32,854 nucleotides of DNA from Rhodobacterales bacterium HKCCSP123 (GTDB taxonomy: Bacteria > Pseudomonadota > Alphaproteobacteria > Rhodobacterales > Rhodobacteraceae). The DNA lies in assembly GCA_015689745.1 (NCBI GenBank), contig WVSO01000034.1, forward strand, positions 1-32,854, in the 5' to 3' direction. This document shows, one piece after another, positions 1 through 7,541 of the stretch (the stretch's first letter is position 1; each line of letters starts with the position of its first letter). The notes beneath the pieces are model-generated. The model was not told the origin of the DNA. It did no database searches and worked only from the letters and a program-made list of their open reading frames with translations. A program made the translations under genes and the position numbers.

Positions 1-697
1 GCGTCGCGCGGCGCTCGGCCAGGTGCGTGGCCGCACGGCCCGCGCCGGCGCCCGCGTTGCGCAGCCCGCCCGAGACCATCGCCCCGACCGACAGCAGGCC
101 GAGCACCAGGAACCGCAGCCCGTGCCGCAGTTCGATCCGGTTCACGCCAAGAACGAAGAGCGACAGGAGAAGTCCGAAGACGAAGGCCAGCGCCGCCAGC
201 AGCTTGAGCCCCGCCTCGGGGCTCATGGGAAGCGCGTTCAGAACCGCGCCGAGGATCGTGTCGCCGAAGAGCCCGCCGAGGCCGAAGCTGTGCGTCCAGT
301 CTTGCGGCGGCGTGATCGAGGCCGCGTGGATCGCGGCGAGCGCCACCGCGATGGGCAGGAACAGGCTGCGGCCGATCGCCCGCTCGTGCCCGGTCTGCGT
401 GAGAAACCGCACGCCCCAGACAAGGGCCGCCACCGGCAGGAAGAAGGCGGCATAGCCCATGATCATCATCAGGATCGCGGCAACCGAGGCCCCGAAGCGG
501 CCCAGCAGGTTCTGCGGCACGGCATCCGTGGCAGCCATGAAATTGGGATCGTCCGGCGCATAGGAGAACAGCAGCGCCGCCAGTGCCGCCGCCAGCCCGA
601 GAAGCGCGAAGCCCGTGGCCTGCTGGCCGAAGCGCACCAGGATCTCGTGCATCCGGTCGTCGAGCAGGGGATCACGCTGTCGGGTCTGGTAGGCCAT
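1..697 (-). CDS. ftsK: DNA translocase FtsK, N-terminal membrane part (partial, 3' end outside window)
   Basis: FtsK is the septum-anchored DNA pump that segregates chromosome termini at division. Only about 232 N-terminal residues are present, and the frame is open to the window edge. Hydrophobic segments at about residues 28-46, 72-97, 110-127, 163-185 and 193-210 fit the FtsK N-terminal membrane bundle. The loop with DWTHSFGLGGLFGD (about 133-146) and the opening MAYQTRQRDPLLD are what I recall from rhodobacterial FtsK proteins. The motor domain and gamma domain lie outside. The start at 697 follows a TGAGGACA Shine-Dalgarno that overlaps the stop of the upstream aminotransferase, 12 bases away, so the two are probably cotranscribed. 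The family call is firm on the N-terminus alone, though the ATPase is unseen. Confidence 0.85.
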   Translation of the reverse strand, partial: MAYQTRQRDPLLDDRMHEILVRFGQQATGFALLGLAAALAALLFSYAPDDPNFMAATDAVPQNLLGRFGASVAAILMMIMGYAAFFLPVAALVWGVRFLTQTGHERAIGRSLFLPIAVALAAIHAASITPPQDWTHSFGLGGLFGDTILGAVLNALPMSPEAGLKLLAALAFVFGLLLSLFVLGVNRIELRHGLRFLVLGLLSVGAMVSGGLRNAGAGAGRAATHLAERRAT

Positions 698-709
698 CGC
701 TCTCTGTCC

Positions 710-1891
710 TCATTCGTAGAGACACGCCCGGAGCCGTGTCAGCCCATCGCGCATCTCTTCCTGTTCAGCGACCATCGCGACGCGGATGCGGTCCGCGCCG
801 GGGGTCTGTCCGTTCACCTCGCGGGCGAGGTAGGCGCCGGGCAGGACGCGCACGCCCGTCTCCCGCCAGAGTTTCACCGCCGCCACCTCGCCGTCCTCCA
901 CGGGCAGCCACAGGAAGAACCCCGCCTGCGGGGCCGTGTAGCCCGGCACATCGCCGAGGATCGCATCCGCGATCTCGTATTTCGCGCGGTAGAGCGCGCG
1001 GTTCTCCTCGACATGGGTCTCGTCGCCCCAGGCGCGCGTCGCCACCGCCATCATCGGGATCGGCAGGGGCGCGCCGGCGTAGTTCCGAAGCTGCTTCATC
1101 CGCGCGATGCTCTCCGGCCCGCCGGCGGCGAAGCCCGAGCGCAGGCCGGGCATGTTCGACCGCTTCGAGAGCGAGTGGAAGATCACCACCCGCTCGGGGT
1201 CAGCCCCGATCCGCGCCGCCGTTTCCAGCGCGCCGGGCGGGGGCGTGTCGCGGTAGAGCTCGGAATAGCACTCGTCCGCGAAGATGCGGAAGTCATGGCG
1301 TTCGGCCAGCGCCAGCAGGCTCTCCCAATAGGCGGCATCGGCCACCGCGCCCTGCGGGTTCGCGGGCGAGCAGATGTAGACGATGGCCGTGCGGTCCAGC
1401 ACCTCGGCGGGCAGCGACGCGAAATCGGGCAGGTCGCCGGTGTCGGCGGTCGCGGGGACATAGACCGGCTCGGCCCCCACGGCCAGCGCGGCCACGGCAT
1501 AGACCTGGTAGAACGGGTTGGGCATCAGCACCACGGGCCGCTTGCCGCCCTTGGTTTCCGGGCAGAGCGCGAGGCAGGCGTTGAACAGCCCCTCGCGCGT
1601 GCCGTTCAGGGGCAGGACCTGAGCCTCGGCGGCGACGCTCACGTCGTAGCGCCGCGCGATCCAGCGGGCGATGGCGGTCTGCAACTCGGGCGTGCCGTCG
1701 TTCGGCGGGTAGCGCCCGATGCCGTCCAGCGCGCCCGCGATCTCGTCGCCGACCCAGGCCGGGAAAGGGTGGCGCGGCTCGCCGATGGTCATGTGCACGA
1801 CCGGGCCGCCCGGCGCATGCACGTCGAGCAGCTTCCGCAGACGCGGAAACGCGTAGTCGGGCAGGTTCGAGAACCGCTCGGGAAACACCAT
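710..1891 (-). CDS. Class I/II PLP-dependent aminotransferase (DapC-like)
   Basis: A fold-type I aminotransferase of 393 residues, the usual length for the family. Visible motifs are GRYPPNDGTPEL (about 59-70), the substrate-side SPANPQG (175-181), ADECY (205-209) with the PLP-ring aspartate, and the PLP-lysine segment HSLSKRSNMPGLRSGF, putting the Schiff-base lysine at K243. SLSKRSNMPGLRSGF resembles succinyldiaminopimelate aminotransferase (DapC), so a role in lysine/peptidoglycan precursor synthesis is possible. Substrate cannot be fixed from sequence. It lies 12 bases upstream of ftsK. The start is preceded by TTGAGG, and a promoter-like pair sits 38 bases or so further up. I withhold a symbol because other aminotransferases of this subgroup share the motif. 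Confidence 0.88.
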   Translation of the reverse strand: MVFPERFSNLPDYAFPRLRKLLDVHAPGGPVVHMTIGEPRHPFPAWVGDEIAGALDGIGRYPPNDGTPELQTAIARWIARRYDVSVAAEAQVLPLNGTREGLFNACLALCPETKGGKRPVVLMPNPFYQVYAVAALAVGAEPVYVPATADTGDLPDFASLPAEVLDRTAIVYICSPANPQGAVADAAYWESLLALAERHDFRIFADECYSELYRDTPPPGALETAARIGADPERVVIFHSLSKRSNMPGLRSGFAAGGPESIARMKQLRNYAGAPLPIPMMAVATRAWGDETHVEENRALYRAKYEIADAILGDVPGYTAPQAGFFLWLPVEDGEVAAVKLWRETGVRVLPGAYLAREVNGQTPGADRIRVAMVAEQEEMRDGLTRLRACLYE

Positions 1892-1935
1892 CGGACTGCC
1901 TCAAGCTCGGGGTCATGGACGCCCCGTTTGGTGCA

Positions 1936-1964
1936 AACCTACAGTGTCCCCGCCAGCCGGTCCA
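1936..1964 (-). promoter_or_regulatory. Candidate sigma70-type promoter for the aminotransferase-ftsK unit
   Basis: On the minus strand TGGACC (1964-1959) and TAGGTT (1941-1936) are separated by 17 bases. The expected transcription start is near 1929, leaving a leader of about 38 nt before the aminotransferase start at 1891. The TAGGnT -10 resembles the one ahead of DUF4170-waaA. It sits in the 104-base gap after the amidase gene. Confidence 0.4.
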
Positions 1965-1995
1965 GAAAAAGCAGCGCGGTGCCGGGCGGTTGTGG

Positions 1996-3348
1996 CTATC
2001 CGGCCAAGGCGGCCTCGGCCGCGTGACCAAGGCGCAGGAGCCGCTCCTCGGCCATGGGTGCCGCCAGCATCATCAGCCCGCAGGACGGCGTGCCGGTGGG
2101 CAGGCTGAGGCCGCAAAGCCCCATCAGGTTGCCGACGCGGGTGTTGCGCAGGGTCAAAAGGTTCTCGGTGACGTAATAGTCGGGGTCCGACATCAGCCGC
2201 GCGATCTCGGGCGGGGTATTGGGGACGGTGGGCAGGATCACCGCGTCATAGGCGGCGGTTTCGGCGGCCCAGACCGCGCGCAGCTCGCGCAGACGCCGCC
2301 ATGCGGCGACGAAATCAGGGGCGGAGTGGTCGGCCCCGCCGCGGAAGCGGTCGAGGATGCGGGCGTACATCTTGTGCGGCGCGGCCTCGATCACGTCGCG
2401 CCATGTGCCATAGGCCTCGGTGGCGAACAGGACCGGCGACAGGTCCATCGCCTCACCGATGCCCGTCACCGTGCCGGTCTCGACCGTGACGCCGGCCGCG
2501 ACCAACCGGTCGAGCGCATGGGCGAAGCCGCGGGCAGGTGCCTCGCGCACGTTCGAGGCGTAGGGCTCCAGCACCAGCATTCGGGTGCCTTGCAGCGTCG
2601 CGCCGCGCAGGTCGGCGGGGGCCCCGCCCTCCATGATCGCCAGAAGATGCGCGCAATCCTCCACGCTGCGGGCGAGCGGCCCCACGGTGTCGAAGCTTTC
2701 GGCCAAGGGCACCACGCCCTTCAGGCTGAGGCGGCCATGGGTGGTCTTCAGCCCCACGACGTCGTTCCAGGCGGCAGGCACGCGCACCGATCCGCCGGTG
2801 TCCGAGCCGATCCCCGCGGGCGCCAGCCCGAAGGCGATGGAGGCCGCCGCGCCGGAGGAGGAGCCGCCGGGCGCGAGGGCCGGATCGTTCACGTTGGGCG
2901 GCGTCCCCGGCAGGGGGTCGGTGTTGCCGCCATAGGCGGGGTTCATCCCCAGCCCGGCAAAGGCCAGTTCCGACATGTGCGTCTTGCCGAGGCAGACGGT
3001 CCCGGCCCGGGTTGCGCGCGCCAGCACCTCGGCATCGGCGTCGGGCACACGCCCCTCCAGCAGCATGGTACCCGCCTCCGTCACGACGCCCGCGCTGTCG
3101 AACAGGTCCTTCCAGCTGATCGGCACGCCGTCCAGCACCCCGCGGCGCACGCCGTTTTTCGCCCGCTCGCGTGCGGCCATCGCCTCGGCGCGGGCGCGGT
3201 CGGGGGTCAGGCGGGTGTAGATGCGGGGGCCGTATTCATGCGCGGCGGCGGCGTCGAGATAGGCCTCGGTCAGCTCCACCGGGTCGATGCGGCCCTCGCC
3301 GATCCCGCGCCCCAGCTCGCTTGCGCTTTGCCACAGCCAATCGCTCAT
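1996..3348 (-). CDS. Amidase signature family hydrolase
   Basis: A 450-residue amidase-signature enzyme hydrolysing carboxamides or ureido-type substrates through a Ser-cisSer-Lys triad. All three elements are visible: the lysine in ISWKDLF (K80), the cis-serine run GGSSSG (161-166), and the nucleophile in GSDTGGSVR (S187). The glycine-rich signature is complete, so the protein should be active. The physiological amide is unknown. It lacks the genome context of GatA (no gatB/gatC nearby), and I read it as a stand-alone amidase rather than a tRNA amidotransferase subunit. The start at 3348 (MSDWLWQSASELGRGIGEG) is where family similarity begins; upstream the same frame is only the shadow of the divergent monooxygenase gene. 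The SD is weak (GGGTGG). Confidence 0.87.
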   Translation of the reverse strand: MSDWLWQSASELGRGIGEGRIDPVELTEAYLDAAAAHEYGPRIYTRLTPDRARAEAMAARERAKNGVRRGVLDGVPISWKDLFDSAGVVTEAGTMLLEGRVPDADAEVLARATRAGTVCLGKTHMSELAFAGLGMNPAYGGNTDPLPGTPPNVNDPALAPGGSSSGAAASIAFGLAPAGIGSDTGGSVRVPAAWNDVVGLKTTHGRLSLKGVVPLAESFDTVGPLARSVEDCAHLLAIMEGGAPADLRGATLQGTRMLVLEPYASNVREAPARGFAHALDRLVAAGVTVETGTVTGIGEAMDLSPVLFATEAYGTWRDVIEAAPHKMYARILDRFRGGADHSAPDFVAAWRRLRELRAVWAAETAAYDAVILPTVPNTPPEIARLMSDPDYYVTENLLTLRNTRVGNLMGLCGLSLPTGTPSCGLMMLAAPMAEERLLRLGHAAEAALAG

Positions 3349-3379
3349 GTCCCACCCCTGCCCATGTTGTCGCGGAGTG

Positions 3380-3408
3380 ACGCTACAGCCGCGCTGCAGC
3401 ATGGACAA
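3380..3408 (-). promoter_or_regulatory. Weak candidate promoter for the amidase gene
   Basis: Minus strand TTGTCC (3408-3403) and TAGCGT (3385-3380) with a 17-base spacer. The -35 lies on the same bases as the -35 of the divergent ubiH promoter, so the two polymerases could exclude each other. The -10 is a poor match and this is a prediction only. Confidence 0.25.
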
Positions 3409-3429
3409 TCCCGCTTGGCGGGCCATAGT
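3402..3429 (+). promoter_or_regulatory. Candidate promoter giving a leaderless ubiH-family mRNA
   Basis: TGGACA (3402-3407, five of six to consensus) and CATAGT (3424-3429) are separated by 16 bases. Transcription would start about 6-7 bases downstream, which is the ATG at 3436 itself. No Shine-Dalgarno precedes that ATG, which fits a leaderless message. Confidence 0.42.
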
Positions 3430-3435
3430 CGGGTC

Positions 3436-4659
3436 ATGGGACATGACGCGGATATCCTGATCGTCGGAGGGGGGCTGAACGGCCCCTGCCTCGCGCTGGC
3501 CTGTGCGCAGGCCGGGCTTTCGTCCATCGTGCTCGACGCCCTGCCCGAAGACCTGCGGCAGGGCGCGGAGTTCGACGGGCGGTCCTACGCGCTGGCGCTG
3601 GCCTCGGTCCGGATGCTGCGGGCCTTGGGGCTGTGGGACGGGCTGGAGGACGAGGCGCAGCCGATCCTCCAGATCAAGGCGAGCGACGGGCGCGCGGGCG
3701 AAGGGGCGGCACCCTTCTTCCTGCATTTCGACAGCGCCGAGCTGGAAGAGGGCCCGATGGGCCACATGCTCGAGGATCGCTACCTGCGCCGCGCGCTGCT
3801 GGCCGCGATGGAGGCCGAGCCGCTGATCCTGCACCGGCCCGGCGCGACCGTGGTGGCGCAATCGACCGAAGGGGCGGCCCGCGTGACGCTGGCAAGCGGC
3901 GAGGTGCTGACCGGCCGCGTTCTGGTCGGGGCCGATGGCCGCCGCTCGGGCACCGCGGCGCGGGCGGGGATCAGGCGGACGGGCTGGGATTACGGGCAGA
4001 CGGCCCTTGTCGCGGCGATTGCGCATGAGAAGCCGCATCAGGGCATCGCGCACCAGTTCTTCATGCCGCCGGGACCGCTGGCGATCCTGCCGCTTCCCGG
4101 CAACCGCTCCTCGATCGTCTGGTCGGAGCGCCACGCCGACGCGAAGCGGCTTATGGCGGCGGATGACGCGGCGTTCCTCGACCATCTGCGCCCGCGCTTC
4201 GGGGATTTCCTGGGCGAGATCGGCCTTGCGGGCCAGCGCTACGCCTATCCGCTGAACCTGACCATCGCCAACGCCTTCGTGGCCGAGCGGCTGGCGCTGG
4301 TGGGCGATGCGGCGCATGGCGTCCACCCCATCGCGGGTCAGGGTCTGAACCTCGGGCTGCGCGACGTGGGCGCGCTGGCCGAGGTGCTGGCCGAGGCGAA
4401 GCGGCGGGGCGAGGATATCGCGGCCGCCGACGTCCTGGCGCGCTATCAAAGCTGGCGGCGCTTCGACACCGCCGCGCTGGCCTTGGCGACGGACGGGGTC
4501 AACCGCCTCTTCTCCAACGACAACCCGGCGCTGCGGCTTGTCCGCGACATCGGCATGGGCGCGGTCAGCGCCGTCCCCGCCCTGCGCCGCGCCTTCATGC
4601 GCGAGGCCGCGGGCCTGACCGGCGACCTGCCGCGCCTGCTCCAGGGCCGCGCGCTCTAG
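3436..4659 (+). CDS. ubiH: UbiH/UbiF/Coq6-family FAD monooxygenase (ubiquinone biosynthesis hydroxylase)
   Basis: A flavoprotein hydroxylase acting on the aromatic ring of ubiquinone precursors at the membrane surface. The 407-residue protein has the three FAD signatures of the family: the Rossmann glycines GGGLNG (11-16), the GADGR motif (165-169), and the second FAD motif GDAAHGVHPIAGQGLNLGLRD (290-310), whose HPIAGQGLNLG is typical of UbiH/Coq6. Which ring position it hydroxylates is not decided by sequence; alphaproteobacteria use several regioselectivities in this family (UbiH, UbiL, UbiM), so the symbol is a family label. The start at 3436 is chosen because the dinucleotide-binding strand (DADILIVGGG) begins four residues later. 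It converges on the Trm112 gene with a gap of only seven bases. Confidence 0.85.
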   Translation: MGHDADILIVGGGLNGPCLALACAQAGLSSIVLDALPEDLRQGAEFDGRSYALALASVRMLRALGLWDGLEDEAQPILQIKASDGRAGEGAAPFFLHFDSAELEEGPMGHMLEDRYLRRALLAAMEAEPLILHRPGATVVAQSTEGAARVTLASGEVLTGRVLVGADGRRSGTAARAGIRRTGWDYGQTALVAAIAHEKPHQGIAHQFFMPPGPLAILPLPGNRSSIVWSERHADAKRLMAADDAAFLDHLRPRFGDFLGEIGLAGQRYAYPLNLTIANAFVAERLALVGDAAHGVHPIAGQGLNLGLRDVGALAEVLAEAKRRGEDIAAADVLARYQSWRRFDTAALALATDGVNRLFSNDNPALRLVRDIGMGAVSAVPALRRAFMREAAGLTGDLPRLLQGRAL

Positions 4660-4666
4660 CGCGGGG

Positions 4667-4855
4667 CTAGTCCAGCTTCCGCGCTTCGCTTTCCAGCATG
4701 ATCGGAATGCCCCCGCGAATGGGGTAGGCCAGGTGCGCGGCCTTCGAGACCAGCTCCTGCCGCTCGGCGTCGTAGCTGAGCGGGGCGTGTGTCACCGGGC
4801 AGACCAGCGCCTCGAGCATCCGGCGATCGACGGGGGGCGTGTCGCCGTCGCTCAT
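4667..4855 (-). CDS. Trm112 family small protein
   Basis: A 62-residue Trm112/YcaR-type protein. The family core is visible: [13 protein letters not shown] (about 15-27, with C19 in a CxxH arrangement) and [11 protein letters not shown] near the C-terminus. In eukaryotes and archaea Trm112 activates methyltransferases; in bacteria its partner is unclear. Canonical zinc-binding members carry more cysteines, and here only one cysteine remains, so zinc binding is doubtful. Its ATG overlaps the stop of the upstream LON-domain gene by four bases (4852-4855), indicating translational coupling. It is the last gene of the xthA/cnoX/LON minus-strand cluster. Confidence 0.82.
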   Translation of the reverse strand: MSDGDTPPVDRRMLEALVCPVTHAPLSYDAERQELVSKAAHLAYPIRGGIPIMLESEARKLD

Positions 4856-5502
4856 TGCATCTGCTCCTCGGGCCCGCCGCCGCGCAGGGCGAACTCGATC
4901 AGCGTCACAAGCGTCTCGCGCCGCGTGGTCAGCGAGGGCGCCTCGAGCAGGGCCTGCTTTTCTTCGGGGTCGAAGGGGCAGAGCATGGAGAGCGAGTTGA
5001 TGAGCAGCTCGTCCTCGGCCTCCTTCAGGCTGTCCCAGTCGGTCGAGAGCGACATCGCGTCGAAATAGCGGCCCAGCAGGTCGAGGAACGCGGGCCGGTC
5101 GAAGCCGCGATCCACCTCCACCCCGCCAAGATCGGCGGCGAAGCCGTCCCAGGTCACGTCGCAGCGGCGGTAGGGCGTGAAGCCCGGCACCTCTTCGCGG
5201 ATGCGGAAGCGCGAGATGCCGGCCAGCGTGATCATGTAGCGCCCGTCCTCGGTCTCCGAGAACTGCGTCAGCCGCCCGGCGCAGCCGATGGCGTGCAGGC
5301 GTTTCTCGCCCGAGCCCGGCACCTCGCGCGGCTGGACCATGCCGATCAGCCGGTGCGAGGTCTTCATCGTGTCATCGAGCATCGCAAGGTAGCGCGGCTC
5401 GAAGATATGGAGCGGCAACCGGGCGCGCGGCAGAAGCAGCGCCCCCGGAAGGGGAAACACGGGGATCGTGTCGGGCAGGTCGGCGGCGGACATCATGGGC
5501 AT
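4852..5502 (-). CDS. LON peptidase substrate-binding domain protein
   Basis: A 216-residue stand-alone LON-N (substrate-binding) domain, without the AAA+ and protease domains of Lon itself. The opening [26 protein letters not shown] is diagnostic in pattern, followed by a domain rich in the [14 protein letters not shown] type of strand. Such proteins are common in alphaproteobacteria and are presumed to bind unfolded or tagged proteins, but a biochemical role is not established. Several in-frame ATGs lie within the first residues (M1, M3, M4), so the exact start could be a few codons downstream. It sits 21 bases after the CnoX-type gene and overlaps the Trm112 gene, forming a probable proteostasis operon. 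Confidence 0.85.
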   Translation of the reverse strand: MPMMSAADLPDTIPVFPLPGALLLPRARLPLHIFEPRYLAMLDDTMKTSHRLIGMVQPREVPGSGEKRLHAIGCAGRLTQFSETEDGRYMITLAGISRFRIREEVPGFTPYRRCDVTWDGFAADLGGVEVDRGFDRPAFLDLLGRYFDAMSLSTDWDSLKEAEDELLINSLSMLCPFDPEEKQALLEAPSLTTRRETLVTLIEFALRGGGPEEQMQ

Positions 5503-5523
5503 GGACCTAGCGCCCCACCCAGG

Positions 5524-6453
5524 TCAGGCAAAGATCATCGACGAGAGTTTCCGCCGACCGTTCAGCGCGATGGGATCCTGCGGTTTCAGCGCCTCGAAGA
5601 TCGTGAAGAGCTGCGCCTTCGCCGCACCGTCGTTCCACTCGCGGTCGCGGCGGAAGACCTCGAGCAATTCGTCCACGGCTTCCTGCACCTTGCCGCTTGC
5701 ATGAAGCGCCTGCGCATAGTCGAAACGCGCCTGCAGGTTGGACGGATCGGCCTCGACCGCGGCCTTCAGCTCGGCCAGGGGGCCGGCGTTCTCGGCCTGG
5801 CGGGCCAGCGCGATCTGGGCGCGGACGGCTTCCAGCTCGGGCGCCTTGGCGATGGCGTCGGGGGCGGTGTTCAGGATGCCCTCGGCCTTGTCGATCTCGC
5901 CCATGGCGATGTGCGCGCGGGCAAGCCCGCCCATCGCGGCGGCATTCCCGGGCTCTTCGCCGAGGATCGCGGCGAAGGTCTGGGCGGCGTCCACCGCCGC
6001 ACCCTCGGCCAGCATCGCCTCGGCGGCCTCGAGCGCCTCGGCAAGCCCGCCGTCATCGCCGCCCATGGCGGCGAGCCGGTCGATGAACTCCTTGATCTGG
6101 CCCTGCGGGATCGCGCCCTGGAACATGTCCACGGGTCGGCCATCGACGAAGGCCACGACGGTGGGGATCGACTGCAGCGGCAGGCCCTGCTGGGCCAGCG
6201 CAGCCGCAAGGCGCTGCTCGCGGTCGACGTCGATCTTGACCATCCTGACCTTGCCCTTGGCCGCCGTCACGGCCGCCTCGAGCATCGGGCCCAGTGTCTT
6301 GCAGGGGCCGCACCAGGTGGCCCAGAAATCGACGATCACGGGCACCTCGCGGCTGCCCTCGATCACGTCGGCCATGAAGGTGGCCTCGGTTCCGTCCTTG
6401 ATCAGGTCGGTTGCGGGGGCGGCCTTGCCCTGTCCCTGTCCGAGCTCCAGCAT
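5524..6453 (-). CDS. cnoX: Thioredoxin-TPR co-chaperone, CnoX/YbbN type
   Basis: A 309-residue fusion of an N-terminal thioredoxin fold and C-terminal TPR-like helices. The thioredoxin active site WCGPC is complete (C48 and C51) and is followed by the cis-proline region SIPTVVAFVDG. Residues about 140-250 carry repeated helical hairpins with the alanine/glycine spacing of TPRs. E. coli CnoX (YbbN) is a chaperedoxin that protects proteins from oxidative aggregation and hands them to GroEL; its active site is degenerate, whereas this one should be redox-active. The name is therefore a family assignment. The gene lies between xthA and the LON-domain gene, all on the minus strand, with a promoter-like element of its own just upstream. 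Confidence 0.85.
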   Translation of the reverse strand: MLELGQGQGKAAPATDLIKDGTEATFMADVIEGSREVPVIVDFWATWCGPCKTLGPMLEAAVTAAKGKVRMVKIDVDREQRLAAALAQQGLPLQSIPTVVAFVDGRPVDMFQGAIPQGQIKEFIDRLAAMGGDDGGLAEALEAAEAMLAEGAAVDAAQTFAAILGEEPGNAAAMGGLARAHIAMGEIDKAEGILNTAPDAIAKAPELEAVRAQIALARQAENAGPLAELKAAVEADPSNLQARFDYAQALHASGKVQEAVDELLEVFRRDREWNDGAAKAQLFTIFEALKPQDPIALNGRRKLSSMIFA

Positions 6454-6485
6454 CGTTGTCTCCGTCAGATCTGCACGTCTTGGCC

Positions 6486-6516
6486 CCTATATGCGCGCGA
6501 CGGCCCCGCGCGCCAA
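6486..6516 (-). promoter_or_regulatory. Candidate promoter for the cnoX-LON-trm112 cluster
   Basis: Minus strand TTGGCG (6516-6511) and TATAGG (6491-6486) with a long 19-base spacer (18 if ATATAG is used). It lies in the 68-base gap after xthA and leaves a leader of roughly 27 nt. TATA-rich bases stand out in otherwise GC-rich DNA. Confidence 0.3.
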
Positions 6517-6521
6517 GGGTG

Positions 6522-7310
6522 TCAGAGGTCGAATGTCGCGAAAACCGGAACGTGGTCGCTGGGCTTTTCCCAGCCGCGGACGGCGCGCAGGATGCGGCTG
6601 GAATGGCCCGCGTTCGAGATGTCGGGCGTCGCCCAGACGTGATCGAGGCGGCGGCCCTTGTCGGCGGCATCCCAGTCGCGCGCGCGGTAGGACCACCAGC
6701 TGTAGAGCAGCCCGTCGGGAAAATCCTGCCGGGTGATGTCGACCCAGTTCGCCGCCTCCTGCACCTCGGCCATGTGCTCGACCTCGATGGGCGTATGGCT
6801 CACGACCTTCAGAAGCGCCTTGTGCGACCACACGTCATCCTCGCGGGGCGCGATGTTCAGGTCGCCCACGAGGATGGATTTCTCGGGCCGGTCCGCGCCG
6901 AACCAGTCGCGCATCTCGGTCAGGAAATCGAGCTTGTGGCCGAATTTCTCGTTCACCGTGCGGTCGGGTTCATCGCCCCCCGCGGGCACGTAGAAATTGT
7001 GGATGGTGACGCCGTTCTCGAGCCGGGCGGCGACGTGGCGGGCATCGCCCTTGCCGCACATGTCGCGGTGGCCCGCGTCCTGAAGCGGCAGGCGCGACAG
7101 GATGGCGACGCCGTTGTAGCCCTTCTGCCCGCGCGCGACCATGTGGGGGTAGCCCGCCGCGGCGAAGACCTCGGCCGGGATCTTCTCGACCGGCGACTTA
7201 CACTCCTGCAGGCACAGGATATCGGGCCCCTCCTCGGTGAGAAGCTTCACCACCAGGTCGGCGCGCAGCCGGACCGAGTTGATGTTCCAGGTGGCAAGCG
7301 TGAAGGGCAT
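6522..7310 (-). CDS. xthA: Exodeoxyribonuclease III (AP endonuclease)
   Basis: A 262-residue exonuclease III of the EEP fold, which incises abasic sites and trims 3' ends in base-excision repair, Mg-dependent and cytoplasmic. Catalytic and metal residues are all present: N9/N11 in ATWNINSVR, E36 in LCLQECK, Y107 in YVPAGG, D150 and N152 in GDLNIAP, the RRLDHVW block (D223) and the terminal D252-H253 pair in KPSDHVPV. Length matches the family. The start at 7310 is set by homology (MPFTLATWNINSVR begins the first strand) and a GGAG Shine-Dalgarno nine or so bases ahead. It precedes cnoX with a 68-base gap. Confidence 0.92.
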   Translation of the reverse strand: MPFTLATWNINSVRLRADLVVKLLTEEGPDILCLQECKSPVEKIPAEVFAAAGYPHMVARGQKGYNGVAILSRLPLQDAGHRDMCGKGDARHVAARLENGVTIHNFYVPAGGDEPDRTVNEKFGHKLDFLTEMRDWFGADRPEKSILVGDLNIAPREDDVWSHKALLKVVSHTPIEVEHMAEVQEAANWVDITRQDFPDGLLYSWWSYRARDWDAADKGRRLDHVWATPDISNAGHSSRILRAVRGWEKPSDHVPVFATFDL

Positions 7311-7390
7311 CGCGGTCTCCGGTCCTGACGGGTCGTCCCGGTTTAAGGAGCCGGGTCGCGGATGGCCAGACCGGCGGACCGGGTGGCGGA

Positions 7391-7419
7391 AAGAAAAGGC
7401 CCGAACCGAAGTTCGGGCC
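7391..7419 (-). terminator. Intrinsic terminator with a UUCG tetraloop
   Basis: On the minus strand GGCCCGAAC (7419-7411), loop TTCG (7410-7407) and GTTCGGGCC (7406-7398) form a perfect 9-bp stem closed as C(UUCG)G, followed by TTTTCTT (7397-7391). It lies 122 bases downstream of the response-regulator stop and 80 bases upstream of xthA. It would end both the regulator transcript and the short transcript proposed from the FNR-box promoter. Confidence 0.85.
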
Positions 7420-7439
7420 AAGTCCAACAGGGAGGTAAT
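7391..7439 (-). ncRNA. Candidate very short RNA expressed from an FNR-type promoter
   Basis: Between the -10 of an FNR-type promoter and the UUCG terminator lie only about 49 bases with no usable reading frame. The predicted RNA would begin near 7439 with ATTACCTCCCTGTTGG, a segment containing ACCTCC that could pair with Shine-Dalgarno sequences, and end in the 9-bp terminator hairpin. This is inference from site spacing; no known RNA family was recognised. Confidence 0.35.
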
Positions 7440-7445
7440 GACACG

Positions 7446-7487
7446 GTTGTAGGGATCAACCGTGGGTTGCACCTTGATCCAGGTCAA
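7446..7487 (-). promoter_or_regulatory. FNR/FixK (FnrL-type) box with class II promoter spacing
   Basis: Read on the minus strand, TTGACCTGGATCAA (7487-7474) matches the FnrL/FixK consensus TTGAY-N4-RTCAA at every fixed position. TACAAC (7451-7446) is a plausible -10. A start at 7439 would be 41.5 bases from the centre of the box, the classical distance for FNR activation. The box is symmetrical, so regulation toward the plus strand (antisense to the regulator 3' end) cannot be excluded, but there the -10 is worse. Confidence 0.6.
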
Positions 7488-7541
7488 CTACGCAAAGGAG
7501 AGCACGACCAAGGTAAACAAAGGGTTAACGGCACGCTGCCC

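Noticed and set aside
23-2026. A 667-codon plus-strand reading frame opposite ftsK and the aminotransferase
   Set aside because: It is a shadow frame created by GC-rich codons on the minus strand; composition is Arg/Pro/Gln-rich, no family resemblance, and the minus-strand genes have clear motifs.
3349-4449. Upstream extension of the amidase frame by about 367 codons
   Set aside because: The extra sequence is the antisense of the UbiH-family gene; the amidase domain starts at 3348.
4789-6642. A 617-codon plus-strand frame across the LON and CnoX genes
   Set aside because: Shadow of the minus-strand genes, low complexity in His/Arg/Gln, no motif.
7435-7455. A gene start at GGGAGGTAATG on the plus strand
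   Set aside because: The frame ends after four codons (TAG), so the apparent Shine-Dalgarno is the complement of the ACCTCC segment.
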